NCBI RefSeq assembly: GCF_029690045.1 | Contig: NZ_CP121464.1 | Span: forward strand, 5,642,001 to 5,706,000 | From: Janthinobacterium rivuli | Lineage (GTDB): Bacteria; Pseudomonadota; Gammaproteobacteria; Burkholderiales; Burkholderiaceae_D | Direction: 5' to 3' | Length of the DNA stretch: 64,000 nt | Part shown: positions 26,588 to 34,744 of the stretch, one piece after another | How the letters are laid out: each line of letters opens with the position of its first letter | How positions within the stretch are numbered: the first letter of the stretch is position 1 | Made by a program: the position numbers and the translations under genes | The notes under the pieces: model-generated | Database searches by the model: none | Seen by the model: the letters and a program-made list of their open reading frames with translations, nothing else | What the model was told of the DNA's origin: nothing

Positions 26588-27283
26588 TCAGTGGCCGTCG
26601 ACGATGGCGTTCGCCGCCTGTTCCAGCACGGCGGATACGCGCTCGGCTTCCGCGTCGCTCCAGCTGGTCTTGTTCAGCAACAGCGCATGCTTGAGCGTGT
26701 GCATGGCCTGGCGCACGCGCTCGGGCAAGGCGTTGCGCGCCTGGACGCGGGCAAACATGTCGAGGCGGGCCAGGATGCCATCGACCTGGGCGCGGTTCTC
26801 GTCGAGATACGCACGCCCCAGGTCCGTGATCGTGTAGAGCTTCTTGCCGCTGGCGCTTTCGGACGATGTGACATGGTCCTGCTCTTCCAGCAAGGTCAGG
26901 GTCGGATACACGGCGCCCGGGCTGGGGGCGTACGCGCCGCCGCAACGCTCTTCGATGGCCTTGATGATTTCATAGCCGTGGCGGGGGCTGATTTCGATCA
27001 GCGCCAGCACGATCAGCGGCAAGTCGCCGCGGCCGAAGACGCGCTCGGCCCGTTCACCGCGCCCGCCGCGTCCACCAGGACCACCGCCCATGCCGCCCAT
27101 GCCGCCCATGCCATCACCGCGCTCGTCGAAGCCGCGCGGGCCGCGGCCATGCATAAAGTAGTCACCGCGGTGCTCATGGAGATGTTCGTGGCGGTGTTCG
27201 CCATGCTGGTGATGCTGGCCGCAATGGCCGTGATGATGGTGATGGCCATGCTGGCCGTGTTCTGCGTGGTGTGAGTTTCTCAT
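26588..27283 (-). CDS. yqjI: PadR-family metal-responsive regulator with His-rich N-terminus (YqjI-like)
   Basis: A 231-residue repressor. The first 40 residues hold about 17 His (GQHGHHHHHGHCGQHH), then a Gly-rich linker (MGGMGGMGGG), then a PadR winged helix from about 88 (LPLIVLALIEISPRHGYEIIKAIEE, PSPGAVYPTLTLLEEQDHV) and a C-terminal dimer helix region. E. coli YqjI has the same plan and responds to nickel, relieving repression of the ferric reductase gene yqjH. The next gene downstream here is that reductase. A 12-bp inverted repeat at 27298-27339, just upstream of this start, is the likely autoregulatory operator. Confidence 0.88.
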   Translation of the reverse strand: MRNSHHAEHGQHGHHHHHGHCGQHHQHGEHRHEHLHEHRGDYFMHGRGPRGFDERGDGMGGMGGMGGGPGGRGGRGERAERVFGRGDLPLIVLALIEISPRHGYEIIKAIEERCGGAYAPSPGAVYPTLTLLEEQDHVTSSESASGKKLYTITDLGRAYLDENRAQVDGILARLDMFARVQARNALPERVRQAMHTLKHALLLNKTSWSDAEAERVSAVLEQAANAIVDGH

Positions 27284-27297
27284 GTTTTCTCTTTAAA

Positions 27298-27339
27298 GAT
27301 ATATCGTTAGTAGGTATCGTCATTTTATAACGATATATC
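27298..27339. promoter_or_regulatory. 12-bp inverted-repeat operator upstream of the YqjI-like regulator
   Basis: GATATATCGTTA (27298-27309) and TAACGATATATC (27328-27339) are perfect inverted arms around 18 bases. The centre begins 15 bases upstream of the yqjI start, over the probable promoter. PadR dimers bind such AT-rich dyads, so this is the likely autoregulatory site. The divergent gene at 27397 may share it. Confidence 0.7.
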
Positions 27340-27396
27340 GATAAGTCAAGGAGAAATTTGTTATGCTCGTCTTTTCACCATCCACACGCCGATGCC

Positions 27397-27774
27397 ATGC
27401 CTGACAAATCCGCCCTTGAGAAAATGTATGTGAAAAATGCCAGCTCCCTGGCCGTGCTCAATGACGGCGGCGAACATGGAGAATTGCTGGCGCAGCTACC
27501 GACGGAGCGGCTGGTACTGGAGGGTGACAATGCCGACTGGATCTTGCTGTTCGCGCGCAGCCGCGCGGAACTGGAACAGTTTCTGCCCACCGCGCAGGCG
27601 CGGCTGGCGCCGGGCGGCGCCGTCTGGGTGGCGTACCGCAAGGGTGGAATCAAAGCGGGCAGCGACATCCACCGCGACGATATCCGCTTGTATGCGCAGG
27701 AATCAGGACTCGACAGCGTGGCGATGGTCGCCATCGATAACGAATGGTCTGCGCTGCGGCTGAAGCAAGCTTAA
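27397..27774 (+). CDS. DUF3052-like small protein, unknown function
   Basis: A 125-residue soluble protein with the text LVLEGDNADWILLFARSRAELEQFLP, then LAPGGAVWVAYRKGG and DIRLYAQESGLDSVAMVAIDNEWSALRLK. This is the pattern of a family I recall as DUF3052, with a Rossmann-like methyltransferase-type fold but no SAM-binding motif. ATG 27397 is the likely start, although there is no strong ribosome-binding site. ATG 27427 and an upstream TTG are alternatives. It is divergent from the yqjI-yqjH operon and convergent with queG. Confidence 0.65.
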   Translation: MPDKSALEKMYVKNASSLAVLNDGGEHGELLAQLPTERLVLEGDNADWILLFARSRAELEQFLPTAQARLAPGGAVWVAYRKGGIKAGSDIHRDDIRLYAQESGLDSVAMVAIDNEWSALRLKQA

Positions 27775-27781
27775 ACGCAGG

Positions 27782-28873
27782 TCAAGCGACGCCGTGCAAG
27801 GCCAGCGCCCACTCGACGTGTTCGCGCACGATGGCCGACGGATGCTCGCGGCGCGACAGCAGGGCCGCGACGATGTCGGCCTGGCCCTTCGCCTTCGTGG
27901 CCGCATTGCCCATGCCGACGGCCAGGTTGCGCAGCCAGCGTTCGTGGCCGATGCGGCGAATGGCGCTGCCTTCCATGCGGCGGTTGAATTCCTCTTCCGT
28001 CCAGGCGAACAGCTCCACCATGCCGGCGCTGCCCAGGCTGTGGCGCTCGTCGAAGTCGGGCACCACAGCGCGCTGGGCAAACTTGTTCCACGGGCAGACG
28101 GTCTGGCAATCGTCGCAGCCGTACACCTTGTTGCCGATCAGGGGACGCATCTCGACGGGAATGGCGCCCTTCAATTCGATGGTCAGGTAAGAGATGCAAC
28201 GGCGCGCGTCAAGCTGGTACGGTCCCAGGATGGCTTGCGTCGGGCACACCGTGATGCACGCCGAGCACTGGCCGCAGCGCGGGGTCTCCGGCGGGTCGAT
28301 GGGCAGCGGCACGTCGATGAGGATCTCGCCAAGGAAAAAGAAGGAGCCGCCCTGGCGGTTGATCAGCAAGGTGTGCTTGCCGCGCCAGCCCAGGCCCCCC
28401 TTTTGCGCCAGCTCGACTTCCATCACGGGCGCCGAATCGCTGAAGACGCGGTAGCCGAAGTCGCCGATCTCGCCCTTGATGCGCTCGGCCAGCTGCTGCA
28501 GGCGCGAACGCATCACCTTGTGATAGTCGCGGCCCCGCGCATACACGGAAATGACGGCCGCAGCGGGATCGGCATCGCGCGCAGCCTCGTGCTCACGCCA
28601 GTCGGGCCCCAGCGCCGGCGGCAGATAATTCATGCGCGCGCTGATGGCGCGCACCGTGCCCGGCACCAGTTCGGCCGGGCGCGCACGCTTCATGCCGTGG
28701 CTGGCCATGTAATCCATTTCGCCGTGATACCCTGCATCGAGCCAGGCTTGCAGGGGCGCTTCCATGTGCGACAGATCCACGTCGGCGATGCGCACCTCGG
28801 CAAAACCCAGCTCGCGCCCCCATTCTTTGATGGTGCGCGCCAGGACGGCGAGATCGGTGATGGTGGCGGACAT
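27782..28873 (-). CDS. queG: epoxyqueuosine reductase QueG
   Basis: A 363-residue cobalamin- and iron-sulfur-dependent enzyme that reduces epoxyqueuosine to queuosine in the wobble base of tRNA (GUN anticodons). Two 4Fe-4S cluster motifs are present: CGQCSACITVCPTQAI, with the complementary CDDCQTVCPWN downstream. The N-terminal region (WGRELGFAEVRIADVDLSHME) and VISVYARGRDYHKVMR are diagnostic. A C-terminal HEAT-like region follows (SAIRRIGHERWLRNLAVGMGN). It is divergent from tsaE, with the promoters in the 78-base gap. Confidence 0.93.
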   Translation of the reverse strand: MSATITDLAVLARTIKEWGRELGFAEVRIADVDLSHMEAPLQAWLDAGYHGEMDYMASHGMKRARPAELVPGTVRAISARMNYLPPALGPDWREHEAARDADPAAAVISVYARGRDYHKVMRSRLQQLAERIKGEIGDFGYRVFSDSAPVMEVELAQKGGLGWRGKHTLLINRQGGSFFFLGEILIDVPLPIDPPETPRCGQCSACITVCPTQAILGPYQLDARRCISYLTIELKGAIPVEMRPLIGNKVYGCDDCQTVCPWNKFAQRAVVPDFDERHSLGSAGMVELFAWTEEEFNRRMEGSAIRRIGHERWLRNLAVGMGNAATKAKGQADIVAALLSRREHPSAIVREHVEWALALHGVA

Positions 28874-28951
28874 AGGGGACTTTACGGAAAACGGCAGGCG
28901 CGCGGGCGGTTACAATGACAGCAGCCTCCATTTTATGCGATACCGAAGATC

Positions 28952-29440
28952 ATGACCGAACACTTCAAAGCCCACCTCCACGACGAAGCCGGCACCGCCG
29001 CGCTGGGCGCCGCGCTGGCGCGCGCGCTGGCGCCGGGCCTGGCGATCTACCTGCACGGCGACCTCGGTGCCGGCAAGACGGCCCTCACGCGCGCCCTGCT
29101 GCACGCGGCCGGCCATGCGGGCCACGTGAAAAGCCCCACTTATACGCTGTCCGAACCGTACACGGTGCAACTCGATGGCCGGAGCGTCAACGTCATCCAC
29201 TTCGACCTGTACCGCATGGGCAGCGCCGAGGAATTCCTCGACGCGGGCTTTCGCGAAGACTTCGACGGCCGCAATATCTGCATCGTCGAATGGCCGGAGA
29301 AAGCCGAACCGGTGCTGCCGCCGGCCGACCTGAATATTTATTTGAACGTTGCGGGTACAGGACGTGATGTAGAATTGCAAGCGTCTTCTGAATTGGGTCT
29401 GTCATGCCTTCACCGTCTCAAATTCGCCCCGAACCTTTGA
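28952..29440 (+). CDS. tsaE: tRNA threonylcarbamoyladenosine biosynthesis ATPase TsaE
   Basis: A 162-residue P-loop ATPase of the TsaB-TsaD-TsaE complex that makes t6A at position 37 of ANN-decoding tRNAs. Walker A is HGDLGAGKTALTRALL. VKSPTYTLSEPY and NVIHFDLYRMGSAEEFLDAGF are family signatures, and IVEWPEKAEPVLP is the late conserved box. Its 3' end overlaps amiC by 37 bases, so the two are translationally linked, a common order in betaproteobacteria. Confidence 0.93.
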   Translation: MTEHFKAHLHDEAGTAALGAALARALAPGLAIYLHGDLGAGKTALTRALLHAAGHAGHVKSPTYTLSEPYTVQLDGRSVNVIHFDLYRMGSAEEFLDAGFREDFDGRNICIVEWPEKAEPVLPPADLNIYLNVAGTGRDVELQASSELGLSCLHRLKFAPNL

Positions 29441-30801
29441 TCTCCTCGCCCATCACCCGGCGCACGGTCCTCAAGGCCGGCGGCACCCTGCTGTTGTCCG
29501 TGTTCGCGCCCATGTCGGCGATGGCGGCGCAAATTCTCGCCGTGCGCGTCTGGCCGGCCGAGGACTACACGCGCGTCACCCTGGAAAACGACAGCATCCT
29601 CAAGGCGACCCACTTCATCGTCAAGGACCCGGAACGCCTGGTGGTCGACATCGAGGGGCTGGAACTCAACCCCACCCTGAAGGGCCTGGTGGCGAAGATC
29701 CAGTCGAACGACCCGTACATCAAGCAGGTGCGCGTGGGCCAGAACCGGCCCAACGTCGTGCGCCTGGTGTTCGACCTGAAAGAGGAAGTCACGCCGCAGC
29801 TGTTTACCCTGCCGCCGGCCGGCTCCTACAACCACCGCCTGATCTTCGACCTGTATCCCGTGCGCGAGCCGGACCTGATCGCGCAGATGATCGAAAAAGG
29901 CGACTGGTCGAGCGACCCGGCCAAGCCGCCGATGGCCGACACGCATACGCCGCCGCCCGCGCTGCCCCTGCCCGAGAGTGGCAAGCCGCCCGTGGCCGCC
30001 GTCGCGCCGGTAACGCCCATCGTGCCGCCCGTGCCCGACGTGCGTCCGGAACAGCGCCCCGAAGCGCGCCCGCTGCCGGGCCAGAAGGTGGTGCGCATGA
30101 TTACCATCGCGCTCGATCCCGGCCACGGCGGCGAAGATCCGGGCGCCATGGGCAGCCGGGGCAGCCGCGAAAAAGACGTGGTGCTGGCCATCGCCAAGCG
30201 CCTCAAGACCAAGCTGGAAATGCAGCCGAACATGCGCGTCATGCTCACGCGCGACGCCGATTTCTTCGTCCCGCTGGGCATGCGCGTGGAAAAGGCGCGC
30301 AAGGTGCAGGCCGACCTGTTCGTCTCGATCCACGCCGACGCCTTCATCCAGCCGACGGCGCGCGGTTCGTCCGTGTTCGTGCTGTCCGAAAAGGGCGCCA
30401 CCTCGACGGCCGCGCGCTGGCTGGCCAACAAGGAAAACCAGGCCGACCTGATCGGCGGCGTGAACGTCAAAAACCACGACAAGCAGCTGGCCAGCGTGCT
30501 GCTCGACCTGTCGACGACGGCGCAGATCAATGACAGCATGAAGCTGGGCAAGGCCGTGCTGCGCGAAATCGGCGGCATCAACCGCCTGCACAAGGGTTCC
30601 GTCGAGCAGGCCGGCTTCGCCGTGCTCAAAGCGCCGGACATCCCTTCCATCCTGATCGAGACGGCGTTCATCTCGAATCCGGAAGAAGAAGCCAAGCTGA
30701 CCGACAACGGCTACCAGGACCAGATGGCCGACGCCATCGTCACGGGCATCAAGAATTATTTTGCCAAGAATCCGCCGCTGGCGAAAAGCCGCCTGACCTG
30801 A
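29404..30801 (+). CDS. amiC: N-acetylmuramoyl-L-alanine amidase AmiC (Tat-exported)
   Basis: A 465-residue periplasmic zinc amidase that splits septal peptidoglycan during daughter-cell separation. A twin-arginine signal (ITRRTVLKAGGTLLLSVFAP) is followed by an AMIN domain (about 40-155), a Pro-rich linker (about 170-225) and the Amidase_3 domain. Catalytic text: ALDPGHGGEDPG (Zn His), SREKDVVL (Glu), FVSIHADAF (His), and ILIETAFISNPEEE (catalytic Glu). The start overlaps the end of tsaE. The domain order and length match E. coli AmiC with a longer linker. Activity probably needs an EnvC/NlpD-type activator encoded elsewhere. Confidence 0.93.
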   Translation: MPSPSQIRPEPLISSPITRRTVLKAGGTLLLSVFAPMSAMAAQILAVRVWPAEDYTRVTLENDSILKATHFIVKDPERLVVDIEGLELNPTLKGLVAKIQSNDPYIKQVRVGQNRPNVVRLVFDLKEEVTPQLFTLPPAGSYNHRLIFDLYPVREPDLIAQMIEKGDWSSDPAKPPMADTHTPPPALPLPESGKPPVAAVAPVTPIVPPVPDVRPEQRPEARPLPGQKVVRMITIALDPGHGGEDPGAMGSRGSREKDVVLAIAKRLKTKLEMQPNMRVMLTRDADFFVPLGMRVEKARKVQADLFVSIHADAFIQPTARGSSVFVLSEKGATSTAARWLANKENQADLIGGVNVKNHDKQLASVLLDLSTTAQINDSMKLGKAVLREIGGINRLHKGSVEQAGFAVLKAPDIPSILIETAFISNPEEEAKLTDNGYQDQMADAIVTGIKNYFAKNPPLAKSRLT

Positions 30802-30815
30802 CATGAAAGCCTAGC

Positions 30816-31652
30816 ATGAGCGAGAGTATCTTTGGCGAGCTGCCGGCCGTGACCATCCGTGCCGCCGACGGCGCGCAAGCGACCGTCACCCTGTACGGCG
30901 GCCACCTGGTCTCGTGGCGGACCAGCGATGGCCAGGAGCGCCTGTTCTGCAGCCGCGCATCAAGCCTCGACGGCAGCCGCGCCATCCGTGGCGGCGTGCC
31001 CGTGATCTTTCCCCAGTTCGGCGCGCGCGGCACCGGCATGCGCCACGGCTTTGCGCGCGTGGCGACGTGGCAGCAGGAATCGAGCGGCGACACCGATGGC
31101 GCCGCATGGGCGCAATTTATCCTGACCCAGGCCGACTTGCCGGCAGCGATCGCCGCCAGCTGGGCTTACGCGTTCACCTTGCGCCTGCGCGTGGCCGTCA
31201 CGGCCCAATCGCTGGAGCTGCATCTGTCCGTGCACAACACGGGCGAACAGGCGTTTCCATTCTCCGCCGCCCTGCATACGTATTTTTCGATTGATGATTT
31301 GAGCGAAGCGCGCATTGGCGGCTTGCAGCGCGTGCGCTACTCGGACGAGACGCCGCAAGACGCCTTGCAGGCGGAAGAAGTGCTGCAATTTTCGGACAAG
31401 CTGGACCGCATCTACTACCAGCTGCCGGGCGCCTTGAGCCTGCAGTCTGGCAGCCATACGCTGCGCCTGGAGCAGCAGGGCTTTACGGACGCCGTCGTGT
31501 GGAACCCGGGCGCGCAAGACGCGGCCGCCCTGCCCGACCTGGCCGACGACGAGCAGCCGCGCTTCATTTGCATCGAGCCGGCCCTGATCCAGCCCGACCT
31601 GCTGGCCGCCGGCGCCGAATGGATCGGCCGCCAGCGCCTCGCATTCGTTTAA
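30816..31652 (+). CDS. D-hexose-6-phosphate mutarotase (YeaD-type aldose 1-epimerase)
   Basis: A 278-residue cytoplasmic epimerase interconverting alpha and beta anomers of glucose-6-phosphate-type sugars. Family features seen: HLVSWRTSDGQERLFCSRAS, GVPVIFPQFGARG, HGFARVATW, the catalytic-His region FSAALHTYFSIDD, VVWNPGAQDAA and ICIEPALI with the catalytic Glu. ATG 30816 lies 14 bases after amiC. The last four bases overlap the stop of the convergent carbonic anhydrase gene. Confidence 0.88.
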   Translation: MSESIFGELPAVTIRAADGAQATVTLYGGHLVSWRTSDGQERLFCSRASSLDGSRAIRGGVPVIFPQFGARGTGMRHGFARVATWQQESSGDTDGAAWAQFILTQADLPAAIAASWAYAFTLRLRVAVTAQSLELHLSVHNTGEQAFPFSAALHTYFSIDDLSEARIGGLQRVRYSDETPQDALQAEEVLQFSDKLDRIYYQLPGALSLQSGSHTLRLEQQGFTDAVVWNPGAQDAAALPDLADDEQPRFICIEPALIQPDLLAAGAEWIGRQRLAFV

Positions 31653-32680
31653 TTGGACTCTTTGATGATGCGGCCATTCGTCGGCTGAATCGGACGCGCA
31701 TTCAGGGGATACAAACGGCTGAACAGCGCCATCTGCGCCGGCGACGCCTGCACCGGCTGCTTCATCACCATCCACAGCACGCCTTCGCTGCAAGGCGGCT
31801 CCGTCATCGATCCCATGTACGTGTAGTAATCGCGCCGCGTCGGCAGCATCTCGGCCGGGTCGAGCAGGATGGTCGGCTGCATGGTCTCGAATTTTTCCAG
31901 CGGCAGGTTGTTCCACACGGTCTGGATGGTCGCTTGCGGCGCACCGCGTTCCAGCAGCAGCGCCAGCACGGCTTGCCGGCCTTCCGCATCGCGGTGCACC
32001 AGGTGCACCACCATCTCGAACGCCTTGCCATTGATGCGCTCTTCGGACGGGCGGTGGAAATGGAATTGCTGCAGCTCGAACATGCGGTTCTGCACCGTGA
32101 TGTAATTGCCGCCGCTCACGCCCACCTGCACCGTATGGCCATTGTCGACCACGTTGAATGACGACGGATGGTAGTCAAAGCTGATCTGCTCGAGTTCCAC
32201 CTTCATGCCATCGCGGATATCGATCGGCGACTGGCGGCTGCCATTGCCGCACTTGCCCCAGTCGACGTTGATCTTGCTCCAGTGGGCCGGGCCGCTGTCG
32301 CCCTCGTACGACCAGTGCGTGCCGCGCGGCACGGGCGGCGGTGGCGGCGGCGCGGCCTTCACCACGGCGGCGCGCTTGGCGCGGGCGGCGGCGCGGGCAG
32401 CCTGGGTGGCGCGCATTTCCGCCAGCCGCGCCGCGATGCGTTCTGACAGGTCGACTTCGGCCGCTTCTTCCTTTTCGCGCGCCGTGGGCGCGACGACGAC
32501 AGGCGCCTTGGCCTCCTTGCCCTTCACCGATTCGGTCAGGGTTTTCATGGCGGCCGCGCGCGCCGACGCCGACATGGGCGCGGATGCGGTGGCGCTCGCC
32601 GGGACGGGGGCATCTTTGGCGCTTGCCATGGCCGCCATCGCGGCAAGGCTGCAAGCTAACAGGGCGCTCAAATGTCGCAT
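31649..32680 (-). CDS. alpha-type carbonic anhydrase with long N-terminal extension
   Basis: A 343-residue exported enzyme that hydrates CO2 in the periplasm. A signal peptide (SALLACSLAAMAAMASA) is followed by about 90 residues of Ala/Lys/Glu-rich sequence ending in PPPPPPVP, and then the catalytic domain from about 125 (HWSYEGDSGPAHWSKI, QSPIDIRDGMKVE). Two zinc His lie in LQQFHFHRPSE and the third in EMVVHLVHRD; YYTYMGSMTEPPCSEGVLW is the C-terminal signature. Typical bacterial alpha-CAs are about 225-250 residues, so the Pro-rich linker is unusual. The start MRHLSAL at 32680 is chosen because it gives the signal peptide. Confidence 0.85.
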   Translation of the reverse strand: MRHLSALLACSLAAMAAMASAKDAPVPASATASAPMSASARAAAMKTLTESVKGKEAKAPVVVAPTAREKEEAAEVDLSERIAARLAEMRATQAARAAARAKRAAVVKAAPPPPPPVPRGTHWSYEGDSGPAHWSKINVDWGKCGNGSRQSPIDIRDGMKVELEQISFDYHPSSFNVVDNGHTVQVGVSGGNYITVQNRMFELQQFHFHRPSEERINGKAFEMVVHLVHRDAEGRQAVLALLLERGAPQATIQTVWNNLPLEKFETMQPTILLDPAEMLPTRRDYYTYMGSMTEPPCSEGVLWMVMKQPVQASPAQMALFSRLYPLNARPIQPTNGRIIKESN

Positions 32681-32837
32681 GGAAATCCAGAAAGTGAGAA
32701 TACCCTCTGGTTTACGGCTGGAAAGCAACAAAACTTGAATCAACGCGGGAGTAAAACAGAAACAAGACAGGGAAAAACGGGATCCGGGGCCGGCTGCGGA
32801 CTGTGCCGCAGCGCGCTTGCCCCGCATCCATGCGGCC

Positions 32838-33488
32838 TTACGCCGACTTGCCGACCATGCGCTTGTAGAGCTTCCACATGCCGCCCAGCACCACCGGCAC
32901 GACGGCGGCGCCGACGCCGATCAGCACGATCAGGGTCAGGTGGTCGCGGATCCACGGGATATTGCCGAAGAAGTAGCCCGCCGTCACCAGACCGACCACC
33001 CACAACAGGGCGCCCGTGATGTTGTACATCTGGAAGCGCGCATGCGTCATGTCGGAAATGCCAGCCACGAACGGCGCGAAGGTGCGCACCACCGGCACGA
33101 AACGGGCCAGGATGATGGTCTTGCCGCCGTGCTTTTCAAAGAACTCATGCGTGCGGCGCATGGCGTCCTTGTTGATCCAGCGGTAATCGTGGGTAAACAC
33201 CCTTTGCCCGATGGCCTCGCCTATCCAGTAATTGAGCGTGTTGCCCGTGACGGCCGCCGTGACGAGCAGGAAGATCAGCAAGCCCAGGTGCATCTGTCCC
33301 GTCGCGCAAAACGCGCCGGCGATAAACAGCAAGGTATCTCCAGGGAAGAAAAACAGCACCACGAGGCCTGTCTCGCAAAAAATAATGGCGAACAGCACCG
33401 CATACACGAGGGTGCCGTACTGCTCGATCAAGAGACCCAGCGTCTTGTCGACATGCACGATCATGTCGAGGAATTGCACAAAATCCAT
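32838..33488 (-). CDS. DedA-family (VTT domain) inner-membrane protein
   Basis: A 216-residue membrane protein, MDFVQFLDMIVHVDKTLGLL at the start. The DedA/VTT core is seen: ETGLVVLFFFPGDTLLFIAGAF, GNTLNYWIGEAIGQRVF, FFEKHGGKTIILARFVPVVRTFAPFVAG (the conserved Arg pair and Gly) and NITGALLWVVGLVTAGYFFGN. DedA proteins are implicated in recycling undecaprenyl phosphate or phospholipid flipping. The start at 33488 has AGGGA 7 bases upstream. It lies in tandem with the carbonic anhydrase gene, 157 bases before it. Confidence 0.9.
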   Translation of the reverse strand: MDFVQFLDMIVHVDKTLGLLIEQYGTLVYAVLFAIIFCETGLVVLFFFPGDTLLFIAGAFCATGQMHLGLLIFLLVTAAVTGNTLNYWIGEAIGQRVFTHDYRWINKDAMRRTHEFFEKHGGKTIILARFVPVVRTFAPFVAGISDMTHARFQMYNITGALLWVVGLVTAGYFFGNIPWIRDHLTLIVLIGVGAAVVPVVLGGMWKLYKRMVGKSA

Positions 33489-33736
33489 ATATTTTTCCCT
33501 AAAGGTAGCGGCGGAATCATACACCACCGGACCGGCGCAACGGCAGTCCCCGGGCCGATATTTCTGGATTAATTATGCGGCGCCCTTGGCGGCGTGGCAA
33601 TTTAAGTAAAGGTTAAGGAATCGCCTTATCGGCAGACAACTGTCAGGATTGCTGTCTGCAATGTTTTTCCAACGAAATATTGGCATTCCGGTATACACTT
33701 TCTGCACGGCGCAACCCGCGCCGACCAGGAGAAAAC

Positions 33737-34675
33737 ATGTATCGACACCCACTGAGCGGCCTGACCATGGCCACCGTACTGGGCCTTGCACAGCTGGCTG
33801 CCCACGCGGCACCTGTCCAGATCAAGGCGCCCGCCGAACTGCCCGCCAAGGCGACCTTGGCCGACGTGATCAAGGCTTCGAAACCGTCCGACTGGCGCCC
33901 ACTGGACCCGAACAACACCCTGTACCTGGACATTCCCGCCGGCCGCGTGGTGATCGAACTGGCGCCGGACTTCGCGCCGAAACACGTGGCCAACATCAAG
34001 GCCCTTGTGGCCGAGCAGTATTACGACGGCCTGGCCATCACGCGCGCGCAGGACAACTGGGTGGCGCAGTGGGGCGATCCGAACGAGAAAAATCCCAAGC
34101 CGATCCAGCATGCGCAGCGCACCCTGCCCGGCGAATTCACGGTACCACTGAAAAATATCAAGAGCTTCACGCGCCTGCCGGACGTGGACGGCTACGCGCC
34201 GCAAGTGGGCCATTCGAACGGTTTCCCGTCCGCGCGCGATCCGAAAACCGGCACGGCCTGGCTCACGCATTGCTACGCCACCGTGGGCGTGGGCCGCGAC
34301 AGCGCCAGCGACAGTGGCGGCGGCACGGAACTGTACGCCGTCATCGGCCAGTCGCCGCGCCACCTGGACCGCGACATCACGGTCGTCGGCCGGGTCGTCT
34401 CCGGCATGCCATTGCTGTCCACGCTGCCACGCGGTACGGGTCCCATGGGCTTTTATGACAGCCCCGAAAAAAACGTGCCGATCAAGGCCATCCGCCTGGC
34501 CGCCAGCGTGCCGGCGGAGCAGCGCGCGAACCTGGAAGTGATGCGCACCGACAGCGCCGCTTACCAGGCCGTGCTGGAAGCCCAGCGCCACCGCGGCGGC
34601 CCGTGGAGCAAGGTCACGGCCGGCCATATCGACCTGTGCAATGCGCCGATACCGGTGCGGGAGGTGGGGAAGTAG
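33737..34675 (+). CDS. periplasmic cyclophilin-type peptidyl-prolyl isomerase
   Basis: A 312-residue exported protein. The signal peptide ([17 protein letters not shown]) precedes a cyclophilin-like domain: [50 protein letters not shown], then [28 protein letters not shown]. These are the standard blocks of cyclophilins, with a large insert ([17 protein letters not shown]...) and an unusual C-terminal extension. It likely assists folding in the periplasm. ATG 33737 follows AGGAG. Confidence 0.82.
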   Translation: MYRHPLSGLTMATVLGLAQLAAHAAPVQIKAPAELPAKATLADVIKASKPSDWRPLDPNNTLYLDIPAGRVVIELAPDFAPKHVANIKALVAEQYYDGLAITRAQDNWVAQWGDPNEKNPKPIQHAQRTLPGEFTVPLKNIKSFTRLPDVDGYAPQVGHSNGFPSARDPKTGTAWLTHCYATVGVGRDSASDSGGGTELYAVIGQSPRHLDRDITVVGRVVSGMPLLSTLPRGTGPMGFYDSPEKNVPIKAIRLAASVPAEQRANLEVMRTDSAAYQAVLEAQRHRGGPWSKVTAGHIDLCNAPIPVREVGK

Positions 34676-34703
34676 GCCAACTTTTAGCCCAAGAGCAAGG
34701 GCT

Positions 34704-34730
34704 GGGGTCAGACCCGGCGGGTCTGACCCC
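34704..34730. repeat. perfect 12-bp inverted repeat upstream of mutL
   Basis: GGGGTCAGACCC (34704-34715), GGC, then GGGTCTGACCCC (34719-34730). I recall this palindrome as a frequent intergenic element in betaproteobacteria. It is directly followed by a -10-like TATAAT. Confidence 0.7.
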
Positions 34731-34732
34731 GG

Positions 34733-34738
34733 TATAAT
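34733..34738 (+). promoter_or_regulatory. TATAAT, possible -10 box immediately before mutL
   Basis: A perfect -10 hexamer ending six bases before the mutL ATG at 34745. If used, transcription would start at or next to the ATG, giving a leaderless mRNA. No clear -35 is present; the upstream position is occupied by the palindrome. Confidence 0.35.
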
Positions 34739-34744
34739 TGGCGC

